A DNA stretch of 64,000 nucleotides from Peptococcaceae bacterium BRH_c4b. Its GTDB lineage: Bacteria > Bacillota > Desulfotomaculia > Desulfotomaculales > Desulfocucumaceae. Position numbers and translations under genes: made by a program. Where the stretch lies: the NCBI GenBank assembly GCA_000961595.1, contig LADO01000010.1:1-64000 (forward strand). The letters are read 5' to 3'. The notes beneath the pieces were generated by a model. The model worked only from the letters and a program-made list of their open reading frames with translations. It did not search any database and had not been told where the DNA came from. Below, piece by piece: positions 51,881 through 60,027 of this stretch. Position 1 is the stretch's first letter; the number at the start of each line of letters is the position of its first letter.

Positions 51881-52021
51881 ATGAGAAGAGAATGGTCTAA
51901 GCCTCAAATAACCGAGATTAAAGTTAAAATGACAGAAATGCCTGCTAATGACCACCCACCGGGTAATGCCAACGGCAAAATCAGTACTGGTAATGATGCT
52001 TTTGGTTTGGGACATTCATAG
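51881..52021 (+). CDS. RiPP precursor peptide A2
   Basis: 46-residue precursor, ribosome site AAAGGAGGCG at 51865-51874. Leader residues 5-15 (WSKPQITEIKV) differ from A1 only at one position (Lys7 for Glu7), and Thr18 is conserved, but the rest is different: Pro/Asn/Gly-rich and ending GLGHS. If cleaved after residue 19 the core has no Asp or Glu at positions 7-9. A 15-residue unit from Gly32 with Asp39 at position 8 and C-terminal Ser46 is the alternative. Located 97 bases after the VanZ gene, upstream of its own cyclase. Confidence 0.82.
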   Translation: MRREWSKPQITEIKVKMTEMPANDHPPGNANGKISTGNDAFGLGHS

Positions 52022-52246
52022 ATATAACGCAAGCGTATTAATTGACCTGATTAAAAAAAGAAATCCCCCTGAGATATAAATATTTCCGCTTGCTTCACGG
52101 TTGTCCTGGAAATAGCGGTATTTGGCGGTAAGAGTTAAGGGGCCTTCCAGCTTTAGGCGCCAAGCTTATGCCGTTCTTTTTTACCATTGGCAAGCCCGGA
52201 GTTGCACAATCCTTGAATTTGCTGACGAAGATGGTGGTAAAAAGAT
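52022..52246. other. Spacer between precursor A2 and cyclase C2
   Basis: Diverged copy of the A1-C1 spacer, shorter by ~120 bases. It keeps TTGGCGGTAAAAG-type and GGGGCCTTC segments and a weakened hairpin (GGC...GCC, 52156-52172) followed by TTCTTTTTT. No gene. Confidence 0.6.
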
Positions 52247-54208
52247 ATGAGCGCTATTTGCGGTATTTACTCCTGTGATGGTAGACCGGTTACGCCGGAA
52301 ACCGGCGCGGCCATGATGCGCGAATTGGGTATCTATCATGCGGACGCCGCAGGGACCTGGCAGGAAGGGCAGGTACTTTTTGGCTGCCACGCCCAGCACA
52401 TTACTCCCGAATCGGTGCGGGAAATCCTTCCGTATCATGATGACCTGGCCGGTTTAACGATTACGGCGGACGCCATCATCGACAATCGGGCCGAGCTATT
52501 CGATAAGTTTGGTATTGACCATTCCTGCCGGGATGGCACGCCGGACAGCCTGTTGATTTTGGAGGCCTATCGAAAATGGGGTCAGGACTGCCCGAAATAC
52601 CTTATAGGCGATTTCTCCTTCGCCATCTGGGATGAAAAGCAGCAGGAACTGTTTTGCGCTGTTGACCCCACCGGGACAAGGACGTTTTACTATTACCGTT
52701 CGGCTGGGCTCTTTGTCTTTTCCACCCTGATCAAGCCGCTGTTTGTTCTGCCGGAGATTGCCAAGGAGTATAATGAGACCTGGATTGCTGATTTCCTGGC
52801 TATACCTTCCGTAATGCATCAACTGGATCCCGAACTGACCCTATATCAGAATGTTTATCTGCTCCCTGCCGGGTATACACTGATGGTACGGCTTGACCGG
52901 GCAATAAAGCAGGTTTACTGGCAGCCCGAACGACAGTCCGAACTAAAATTGAAGTCGGATGGCGAATATGAAGAAGCTTTTAGGGAGGTCCTAGATGAAG
53001 CGGTACGCTGCCGCTTGCGCAGCACCCGCCCAGTGGGGGTGATGTTGAGCGGTGGGCTGGATTCTACCTCTGTGGCCTGTATGGCAGCCAGGGAACTTGC
53101 CAAGATCGGCTGGCGGCTCCAGGCACTCAGCGCAGTGCCGATGCTTGGCTATAAGGACTGGCTGCCTACTTCCAAACTGGCTGACGAAACGCCGTATATT
53201 GAAGCGGTAAGGGAACATGCCGGAAATATTGATGTGACCTACTGCCGTTCGGAAGGCAAGCATTCTTTAAGCGATACTGAACGGTTTTTAGCAATGTTGG
53301 AGCAGCCTTATAAGATTATCGAGAACTTATTCTGGATTGACGGCATCATGATGGCTGCCCGGGAACTGAATATTGGTGTTATTTTATCTGGAAGCGCCGG
53401 TAATGCCACCATTTCCTGGGGCGCTGTTCAACCCTATCTGTTATCGCTGTTTCGAGCAGGGCGGTGGTGCCGGTTGTTCCGTGAAAGTTGGAGTTATGCC
53501 AGGCGCCAGCGCCGTATGCTGAGGGCGTTGTTAAGATTGGTTAATACATTGTTGTTGTATGATATACAAAAAAACTTGTTTCGGCTTAAAAATCCTGATT
53601 GGTGTAAAAAGCTGCATGATTTGTCACCCATTAACCCGGATTTCGCCCACCGCACTTCTGTGCAGGAGCGGTTTCATTGGTTCGGGTATGATCCTTTATT
53701 TATTAATCGATTTGACTCTTGCGAAATGCGCCAAAAACTGCTCAGCACGGAAGCTTTCAGCCACCTAAGTGTCCTCACAACAAAATTGGGACTTGCTCAT
53801 GGAGTGGCCTTGCGTGACCCCACCATGGACAAGCGAGTGATCGATTTCTGCCTCAGTATGCCAGAAAACCAGTATGTGCGGGACGGTAGGGAACGATTTA
53901 TACTCCGGCGCGCTATGGCTGGAATTTTACCGGACAAAGTGCGTCTGAACGAGACAGTGCGAGGCAAACAGAGCGCCGACTTGGCCCAGCGACTGCAGCC
54001 CTGCTGGCCGGAAGTGACTGCTGAGCTAAAGAACATCGGCGCGCGGGAAGCTGAGCGGGAATATCTTAATATTGCTAAAATTCGGGAGGGACTAACGAAA
54101 ATTAGCACGTTAAATGAATATGAGGCAGATGACCCTAACCTGCGTATGCTGATCCGCAGTCTGATCTTCAGCCGGTTTTTAAAATATGGTGAAAGTGCAA
54201 CGGGGTAA
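52247..54208 (+). CDS. Asparagine-synthetase-like lasso cyclase C2
   Basis: 653-residue paralogue of C1 with the same features: MSAICGIYSCDG start without the Cys2 nucleophile, and VMLSGGLDSTSVACMAA in the synthetase domain. Both halves are intact, so it is probably functional. The proteins differ most at ~415-480, within the synthetase domain, where they may read different precursors. Starts after A2 with the same weak AAAAAG upstream sequence. Confidence 0.92.
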   Translation: MSAICGIYSCDGRPVTPETGAAMMRELGIYHADAAGTWQEGQVLFGCHAQHITPESVREILPYHDDLAGLTITADAIIDNRAELFDKFGIDHSCRDGTPDSLLILEAYRKWGQDCPKYLIGDFSFAIWDEKQQELFCAVDPTGTRTFYYYRSAGLFVFSTLIKPLFVLPEIAKEYNETWIADFLAIPSVMHQLDPELTLYQNVYLLPAGYTLMVRLDRAIKQVYWQPERQSELKLKSDGEYEEAFREVLDEAVRCRLRSTRPVGVMLSGGLDSTSVACMAARELAKIGWRLQALSAVPMLGYKDWLPTSKLADETPYIEAVREHAGNIDVTYCRSEGKHSLSDTERFLAMLEQPYKIIENLFWIDGIMMAARELNIGVILSGSAGNATISWGAVQPYLLSLFRAGRWCRLFRESWSYARRQRRMLRALLRLVNTLLLYDIQKNLFRLKNPDWCKKLHDLSPINPDFAHRTSVQERFHWFGYDPLFINRFDSCEMRQKLLSTEAFSHLSVLTTKLGLAHGVALRDPTMDKRVIDFCLSMPENQYVRDGRERFILRRAMAGILPDKVRLNETVRGKQSADLAQRLQPCWPEVTAELKNIGAREAEREYLNIAKIREGLTKISTLNEYEADDPNLRMLIRSLIFSRFLKYGESATG

Positions 54209-54274
54209 GGTTCTGCTATGTCGCATTAGAAGCTCAAGGATTAAATGTATTTCTTCCGCTAGTAAGGAGGATAT

Positions 54275-55576
54275 GTGATTATAATAAAAATATTTTGGAG
54301 TGTGTTTACTGCTATTTATTTGTTTATGTTAGGCAATCTGATACCTTTTCATGTTTTGGGTTCTTCCAGTGCCTCTGACGTTACACTGCAGGTAAAAGTA
54401 TTGGGGCAGCCGTTTCTTGCTAAAGGAACATATCCGGCAAACGTTTGGGATATGCAAGTTTTTAACGATAAAATTTATCTTGGATTTGGCAATAGCAGCA
54501 ATAAAGGCCCGGGTGCTAACGCAGGTCCTATTCTGATTATTTACTATGATCCACCTTTAGGAAAATTTGTAACCGAGGATATTAAGCGCTATAATTCCAA
54601 TACTAAAAATTACGAAACTGTAAAATCTGTAGATGAGGAACAAATCGATATTTATAAAGTGTTAAATGGAAAGCTTTATATACCAGGTCATGATTCGCGA
54701 GAGTCATGGGATTTTGGAAACTATTATGTAAAGGATAAAAATGGCTGGCAAAAATTTAGAAATATACCTGGGGCTATACACGTTTATGATATGGCATATT
54801 TTAAAGGTAAGCTCTTTGCAGCTATAGGCAGCGACACGTTTGTGGATATAGACAATACCGGGGCTATTGTTTTAATGTCCGAGGATAACGGCAACACTTG
54901 GAAGAATATAGGTTCGATTCCTTATAGCCCAAATGTATTTAATAATAGAGCATATACATTATTTGAATTCAAAAATAAACTTTATGCAGTTGCTGGATTG
55001 TCTCCATATTGTTTTCCATCTAGTATAGGCGGATTTTATAGTGAGGCTGTTATAGTACTATGTTTCGACCAAAATTTAAATGGAACAATAAAAACCAGTC
55101 AGGTTTTGGTATACGGAAGCAAAATGATTCCAGGAGCAAAAACAATTGACAATAAATTTAATGGAATAAAGATGGTCCGTACTAATGTGGTGAATAATAA
55201 GTTGTTATATATTGCAGGTGAATACTATAATGACCATCAGTGGCTGCCTGGAGGTCTATATGTTGCGACAGATATAAATTCTACCCAGAAAATAACATTT
55301 TCTGAACATAACGCATTGCCAATGGATATAATTGTTCGAGGCAATACTGCATATGTATTAGCACATGTTAAAATATCACATAATGAATATGCAAATATAG
55401 TATATAAGTCCGATGACCTTATTGGTTGGACAGAACTTTTTAGATTTACAAAAGATACATTTGCAAGATCTTTTGAAGAATTAGACGGCGATTTTTACTT
55501 TGGTTTGGGATGCTATACAGATTATCTACCTTCAAGTACTGGTACAATTTTAATGGTTAGAAGTTCTGCATATTGA
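54275..55576 (+). CDS. Secreted beta-propeller-like protein of unknown function
   Basis: 433 residues: N-terminal signal (IIIKIFWSVFTAIYLFMLGN), then repeated blade-like segments (VWDMQVFNDKIYLGFGNSS; IHVYDMAYFKGKLFAAIGS; MSEDNGNTWKNIGSIPY; YTLFEFKNKLYAVAGL), the SEDNGNTWK Asp-box being typical of sialidase/BNR propellers. No catalytic residues can be identified. GTG start with AAGGAGG at 54264-54270. It follows C2 by 66 bases; link to the RiPP cluster uncertain. AT-rich. Confidence 0.75.
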   Translation: MIIIKIFWSVFTAIYLFMLGNLIPFHVLGSSSASDVTLQVKVLGQPFLAKGTYPANVWDMQVFNDKIYLGFGNSSNKGPGANAGPILIIYYDPPLGKFVTEDIKRYNSNTKNYETVKSVDEEQIDIYKVLNGKLYIPGHDSRESWDFGNYYVKDKNGWQKFRNIPGAIHVYDMAYFKGKLFAAIGSDTFVDIDNTGAIVLMSEDNGNTWKNIGSIPYSPNVFNNRAYTLFEFKNKLYAVAGLSPYCFPSSIGGFYSEAVIVLCFDQNLNGTIKTSQVLVYGSKMIPGAKTIDNKFNGIKMVRTNVVNNKLLYIAGEYYNDHQWLPGGLYVATDINSTQKITFSEHNALPMDIIVRGNTAYVLAHVKISHNEYANIVYKSDDLIGWTELFRFTKDTFARSFEELDGDFYFGLGCYTDYLPSSTGTILMVRSSAY

Positions 55577-55587
55577 ATGCAGAACTT
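55561..55587 (+). terminator. Hairpin across the stop codon of the propeller gene
   Basis: Perfect 11-bp stem AAGTTCTGCAT / ATGCAGAACTT with the TGA stop in the loop. No T-run follows, so possibly an mRNA 3' stabiliser. Confidence 0.45.
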
Positions 55588-55720
55588 GTCAGGCCGTATG
55601 GCCATTGGTTATAAAAACCATGTATTTTAAGCAGGCGCAGTCCACAGACATACGCGGAACCACCGCTTGGTATTATAGACCGGCGACGGGTGCGGGTGTC
55701 AATGTCGGGCGAAGTCCGTG

Positions 55721-55760
55721 AAGCCGATCAGTCCATTTAAAAGACTGTCGGCTTTGTTTA
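55721..55760 (+). terminator. Terminator-like hairpin upstream of fakA
   Basis: AAGCCGATCAGTC / GACTGTCGGCTT (one mismatch) followed by TTGTTTATG. The ~65 bases before it (CGGCGACGGGTGCGGGTGTC ...) are GC-rich and structured; together they could be a leader with an expression platform, but I do not recognise an RNA family. Confidence 0.5.
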
Positions 55761-55873
55761 TGATAGGGCGAATTTGTTCTTTCCCCGCCCATGGAAAAGG
55801 TTTTGCCTTGAATTGCGGCGAATATTAGTCGAATATTTGACACTTTTTTAACATCTTCCTGGAGGGCAGCTAA

Positions 55874-57490
55874 ATGCGTTTTGAATACTTTAGCGGCAGC
55901 GAACTTATGGTTATGCTGGTAGGAAGCGCCAATTTACTGGCGGAACACCAGGCTGAAATAGATGCCCTGAATGTTTTCCCGGTTCCCGATGGGGATACTG
56001 GTACAAATATGTATCTAACCTTACTGGCGGGAGTGAAAAAGGCCAGGGAAAGCCACGCCGGAACTGCCGGAGAGGTGGCAGAGGCGGTGGCCGGGGGATG
56101 CCTGCTGGGGGCCAGAGGTAACTCCGGAGTTATTTTGTCCCAGATACTGCAGGGCTTTGCCGGGGCTATGCAGGGAAGGGAAAAGGTATTCATTCAGGAT
56201 GTGGCTGCAGCCTTCAGGGCGGGAGCTGATGCGGCCTACCGGGCGGTGACCAATCCCGTCGAGGGTACCATGCTCACCGTATCCAGGCGGATAGCCGAGG
56301 GCTTTGAGGAAAGCTGCCGGAAGAATTACGATTTGCTCCGGGCCACCCTGCATACTTATAAGCTGGCCCAGCAGTCCCTGGCCGCAACCCCGGACATGTT
56401 GCCGGTTTTAAAGCAGGCAGGGGTTGTGGATGCCGGTGGCAGGGGTCTGGTGGTGATTATAGAGGGGATTTTATATGCCCTGAAGATGGCGGCTACCCGG
56501 CGGGAACTCAAGCTGTTCGATTTGGCCGCCAGCCAGCAAAAAGAATTCGTCGCCAGACAGCCAGGCGTATCGGCTATAATACAGTTCACCTATTGTACGG
56601 AGCTTATCGTCAGGGGCAGGGGGCTGCCCCTGGAAAAAATGAGGGAGGAACTCTCTCCCTACGGCGACTGTCTGATGGTGGTGGGCGGTGGTGATACAGT
56701 CAAGGTTCATATTCATTCCAACCACCCCGGACTGGTACTGGAATGCTGCCTGAAATACGGGGTGCTGCACTCGGTGCATATAAACAATATGGAGGAGCAG
56801 CACCAGGATATGAAACAGCAGCCCGTTCAGGAGAGGCCGCTGGGAGTGGTCAGTGTGGGTCTTGGCGAAGGTATAATTAATATAATGGAAAGCCTTGGTG
56901 TGGACGTGGTGGTTGCCGGAGGGCAGACCATGAATCCCAGTGCGGAAGATATACTTAAGGCTGTGCAGAAGGTGCCGGCGCAAAAAGTACTGGTGCTTCC
57001 CAATAATAAGAACGTGGTGCTGACTGCCCGGCAGGCTGCGGATATGGCGGAGAAAGAGGTCAGGGTGGTGCCCACCGTCAGTATACCCCAGGGTCTGGCG
57101 GCCATGATGGCTTTCAATCCTTATGGCGATATAGATGTTATTGCCGCCAAAATGATGGATAATGCCCGTGAAATAAAGTATGGTGAGGTTACCAGGGCAG
57201 TTAGGGAAACGACCATAGACGGCAGGGCGGTGACGGTGGGGGATTACATCGGCCTGCTGGAGGATAAGATTTTTTCCGGCGGGGCTGATTTTTTCAATGT
57301 TGTGGAGGAACTGCTGGCCGGCATGATTGATGAAGAGACCGGTCTGGTGACCCTTTATTACGGTGACGGCTTGAGCTGGAATACGGTACATGAACTCACA
57401 GAGAGAATGAAAAATAAATTTACCGGGCCCGATATCGAAATTCATTACGGTGGTCAGCCTCATTACCAGCTGATTATTTCCGTGGAGTAG
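55874..57490 (+). CDS. fakA: Fatty acid kinase FakA (DAK2/YloV family)
   Basis: ATP-binding kinase subunit that phosphorylates fatty acids bound to FakB, feeding exogenous fatty acids into phospholipid synthesis. 538 residues: N-terminal DhaL/DAK2 domain with metal-binding NVFPVPDGDTGTNMYLTL and GARGNSGVILSQ, a middle domain, and a C-terminal DegV-like domain (LYYGDGLSWNTVHELTERM). ATG preceded by GGAGGG. A FakB gene lies 95 bases downstream, across the fifth 66-bp repeat. Confidence 0.93.
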   Translation: MRFEYFSGSELMVMLVGSANLLAEHQAEIDALNVFPVPDGDTGTNMYLTLLAGVKKARESHAGTAGEVAEAVAGGCLLGARGNSGVILSQILQGFAGAMQGREKVFIQDVAAAFRAGADAAYRAVTNPVEGTMLTVSRRIAEGFEESCRKNYDLLRATLHTYKLAQQSLAATPDMLPVLKQAGVVDAGGRGLVVIIEGILYALKMAATRRELKLFDLAASQQKEFVARQPGVSAIIQFTYCTELIVRGRGLPLEKMREELSPYGDCLMVVGGGDTVKVHIHSNHPGLVLECCLKYGVLHSVHINNMEEQHQDMKQQPVQERPLGVVSVGLGEGIINIMESLGVDVVVAGGQTMNPSAEDILKAVQKVPAQKVLVLPNNKNVVLTARQAADMAEKEVRVVPTVSIPQGLAAMMAFNPYGDIDVIAAKMMDNAREIKYGEVTRAVRETTIDGRAVTVGDYIGLLEDKIFSGGADFFNVVEELLAGMIDEETGLVTLYYGDGLSWNTVHELTERMKNKFTGPDIEIHYGGQPHYQLIISVE

Positions 57491-57500
57491 TTTAAGGTCA

Positions 57501-57567
57501 GGGGACACACCTTCTTGGGTTATCTGAATTCATTACTATCTAAACAAAATCACGAAGGAATGTCCCC
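57501..57567 (+). repeat. GGGGACA...TGTCCCC interspersed repeat, copy 5
   Basis: 67-bp copy in the fakA-fakB spacer, ending 10 bases before the fakB ribosome site. Very close to copy 1 at 18650-18716. Confidence 0.8.
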
Positions 57568-57585
57568 AAAATTAGGAGGGAGACT

Positions 57586-58443
57586 ATGCAGAAGGTTAGA
57601 ATTGTGACCGATAGCACCGCCGACCTTGATCGGGCTACTTACGACAGGTATGGAATTACTATGGTTCCCCTGCGGGTATTTTTCGGTCAGGAAGCGTTTC
57701 TGGACGGCGTGGAAATAACCCCGGAGCAGTTTTTCAAGCGCCAGGTGGAGGGCAAGGAGATGTCCAGCACCTCGCAGCCTACACCGGTCGAATTTGTAAA
57801 CGCCTACCGCCCCCTGGCGGAGGAAGGCAGTTCCATTATTTCACTACATATCTCCGCCCTCATGAGCGGCACCATACAGTCCGCAAAGTTGGCTAAAACA
57901 ATGCTTGATTACAAAGAACTGGAGATCATAGATTCCCGGGTTACCAGCGTGGTGCTGGGGCTGATGGTTATAAACGCCGCCAGAGCTGCTGTGGAAGGCC
58001 GGAGCAAGGAGGAAATAATTGAACTTATCCGCTTTATGAAGGATAATCACCAGATCTACTTTGCCGTGGACACACTGGAATACCTGCAGAGGGGCGGCAG
58101 GATAGGCAAGGCCCAGGCTTTCCTGGGAACCCTGTTAAACGTCAAGCCCATACTGACCATAAAAGATGGTTATGTTTTTCCACACGAAAAGGTCAGGGGC
58201 AGGGCCAAGGCTTTTGACCGTATAGTCAGTATAATGCAGGATAAATTCGGCGGGCAGGAAGTGCAGTGCTTCCTGGTGCACGGCGAGGACTGGGATGGCG
58301 CGGCACAGCTAAAGGAGAAGGCTCAGAAAGGACTTAACTGCGTTGAATTTTTTGAAGGGAGACTGGGCCCGGTGGTGGGAACTCACGTGGGACCGGGAGT
58401 GGTTGGCATGGTCTGCCTTCAAAAGCGGGAGCCTTTTAAATGA
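57586..58443 (+). CDS. fakB: Fatty-acid-binding DegV family protein FakB
   Basis: 285-residue DegV protein that holds a fatty acid for FakA. It shows the family strand IVTDSTADL, the fatty-acid pocket motif TSQPTPVEF, and HISALMSGTIQSA. ATG preceded by AGGAGGGAG. The stop codon lies in the loop of the downstream terminator. Fatty acid specificity not inferable. Confidence 0.92.
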   Translation: MQKVRIVTDSTADLDRATYDRYGITMVPLRVFFGQEAFLDGVEITPEQFFKRQVEGKEMSSTSQPTPVEFVNAYRPLAEEGSSIISLHISALMSGTIQSAKLAKTMLDYKELEIIDSRVTSVVLGLMVINAARAAVEGRSKEEIIELIRFMKDNHQIYFAVDTLEYLQRGGRIGKAQAFLGTLLNVKPILTIKDGYVFPHEKVRGRAKAFDRIVSIMQDKFGGQEVQCFLVHGEDWDGAAQLKEKAQKGLNCVEFFEGRLGPVVGTHVGPGVVGMVCLQKREPFK

Positions 58444-58458
58444 GGCTCCCGCTTTTCA
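58421..58458. terminator. Bidirectional terminator between fakB and fmdB
   Basis: AAAAGCGGGAGCC / GGCTCCCGCTTTT, perfect 13-bp stem with 10-base loop; A- and T-flanks allow it to end both the plus-strand fakB and the minus-strand zinc-ribbon gene. Confidence 0.85.
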
Positions 58459-58467
58459 GTGGGATGT

Positions 58468-58725
58468 TTAATTTTCTTTGTTGGCTCCGCAACACGAGCC
58501 CGGGGTGCAGCCCTTGCTTTCGCTGCTGCTGCCGCAGCAGGGAGTGTGCAAATCGTCGTTGGCTGGCTTGCCGACGGCGCTGGGCAAAAAAGGCGCGGAA
58601 ATGAGTTTAACTAACTTTTTGCTGCTGCATTCCGGGCAGAGAGGCTCTTTTTTGGCACTTCCCGGCAGCTCAAGAATCTCAAAGGCTTTTCCACAGTCCT
58701 CGCATTTATATTCAAAGATAGGCAT
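58468..58725 (-). CDS. FmdB-family zinc ribbon protein
   Basis: 85-residue protein with an N-terminal FmdB/Regulatory CxxC zinc ribbon (PIFEYKCEDCGKAF, then LCPECSS) and a Cys-rich tail (CCGSSSESKGCTPGSCC) that may bind a second metal. Function of the family is unclear, perhaps regulatory. ATG at 58725 chosen because GGAGGTTG lies just upstream; a TTG three codons earlier is unlikely. Confidence 0.88.
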   Translation of the reverse strand: MPIFEYKCEDCGKAFEILELPGSAKKEPLCPECSSKKLVKLISAPFLPSAVGKPANDDLHTPCCGSSSESKGCTPGSCCGANKEN

Positions 58726-58819
58726 GGGTCCCAACCTCCGCTGATATATTTTTGAACCTGCCTAGTTTTCGACAAATAAAAATAAAATCCTGCCGCCATA
58801 ATCGTTTTTTAAAGAGATA

Positions 58820-58953
58820 GTAAATTATCCAAGTAGATAATTTACTAAGGAAGGGGGAGTCCCTCTAGTCACTTCAGTGCGGGGTGAGGGACCGATAGTC
58901 CCGAGGGGCGGCAGCCCCTTTTAAAATAAAGATAGGGTCGAAGACCCTTTTTC
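58820..58953 (+). promoter_or_regulatory. Hairpin-rich leader with two tandem terminator-like stems
   Basis: A series of short perfect hairpins: AAATTATC-CAAGTA-GATAATTT region, GGGAC-CGATA-GTCCC (58888-58902), AGGGGC-GGCA-GCCCCT followed by TTT (58904-58922), and AGGGTC-GAA-GACCCT followed by TTTTC (58934-58952). It lies 75 bases upstream of the HMGL-type gene. Could be an attenuating leader or a small structured repeat; no riboswitch family recognised. Confidence 0.5.
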
Positions 58954-59027
58954 AATTTTTAGAATTGATTGACCGGTAAAGCTGGTATAAAATTAAAAAG
59001 ATGTTTGCAAAAAGGAGGATATTTTTA

Positions 59028-59912
59028 TTGCAGTGGCCCGAAGAAGTTACCATACGTGAGGTGGGTCCCAGGGACGGGCTGCAGAATCTGCCCGCATTCA
59101 TACCCACGGAAACTAAAATTGAAATAATCAGGGGCCTGGCAGAGGCCGGTGTCACTGCCATAGAGGCCGCTTCCTTCGTCAGTCCCCGGGTGGTGCCCCA
59201 GATGGCGGATGCCGGAGAGGTATTGACCGGCCTGGCTGACCTCCCTGAGGATGTTGTACTGAGTGCCCTGGTGCTGAATACTCGCGGTATGGCAAGGGCC
59301 GCCGGGTCCGGGGTGAGGGAGGTTATGGCAGTTGTTTCCGCCAGCGAGGTTCACCACCTGAAAAATACAAATAAATCAGTAGACCAATCTCTTGCGGAAC
59401 TGCAGGAATTATGTTTCCTGGCCCGGGATTCAGGTGTAATACTCAGGGGGGCGGTAGCCGCTGCTTTCGGCTGTCCCTATCAGGGGGTTATTACATCCGA
59501 TCAGGTTAAAAAAGTGTTGGACCCCATGGCGGAGGCCGGCATAGAGGAGATAACCCTGGCGGATACCGCCGGTATGGGCAACCCCAGGCAGGTTTTCGAG
59601 TTGCTAGAAGATATTACTACCTGCTATCCATCCATTGCCCTGGCACTGCATTTACATGATACCAAAGGACTGGGACTGGCCAACGTTATGGCAGGTTTGC
59701 AGGCGGGGGTAACCATACTGGAAACCTCCTTCGGCGGCCTGGGCGGCTGTCCGTTCGTTCCGGAGGCTGCCGGCAACATAGCAACGGAGGATTTGGTTGA
59801 TATGCTGCAAAGCATGGGCATTAATACAGGGATCAGCCTGGAAGGAGTTATTAGCTGCACCCGGATGATGGAAGTTTTGCTGGGAAAAATGCTGCCGGCA
59901 AGGATTAGATAA
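59028..59912 (+). CDS. Hydroxymethylglutaryl-CoA lyase family protein
   Basis: 294-residue DRE-TIM barrel enzyme of the HMGL group, which cleaves 3-hydroxy-3-methylglutaryl-CoA or a similar hydroxyacyl-CoA into acetyl-CoA and a ketone. Visible: TIREVGPRDGLQN with the catalytic Arg-Asp, EAASFVSP, LHLHDTKGLGLAN with metal His residues, and GGLGGCPFVPEAAGN with the catalytic Cys. TTG start at 59028, GGAGG at 59014-59018. Leucine-degradation or related metabolism is likely. Confidence 0.9.
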   Translation: MQWPEEVTIREVGPRDGLQNLPAFIPTETKIEIIRGLAEAGVTAIEAASFVSPRVVPQMADAGEVLTGLADLPEDVVLSALVLNTRGMARAAGSGVREVMAVVSASEVHHLKNTNKSVDQSLAELQELCFLARDSGVILRGAVAAAFGCPYQGVITSDQVKKVLDPMAEAGIEEITLADTAGMGNPRQVFELLEDITTCYPSIALALHLHDTKGLGLANVMAGLQAGVTILETSFGGLGGCPFVPEAAGNIATEDLVDMLQSMGINTGISLEGVISCTRMMEVLLGKMLPARIR

Positions 59913-60027
59913 AAAAACCGGTGAATAAAATGCCGGTGTGCTATTATTTTTTAAAAATCCGGTGTATTAGCATGAAATATTAATATAATAGAAGCAAACA
60001 CATGCTTTTAGCACTGGGGTGTTGTTA

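Noticed and set aside
55656-55760. Cobalamin or other known riboswitch before fakA
   Set aside because: The characteristic conserved boxes are absent; only a generic structured leader can be claimed.
56471-57508. 345-codon minus-strand open frame
   Set aside because: Antisense to the well-supported fakA gene; His-rich composition typical of a shadow frame in GC-rich coding DNA.
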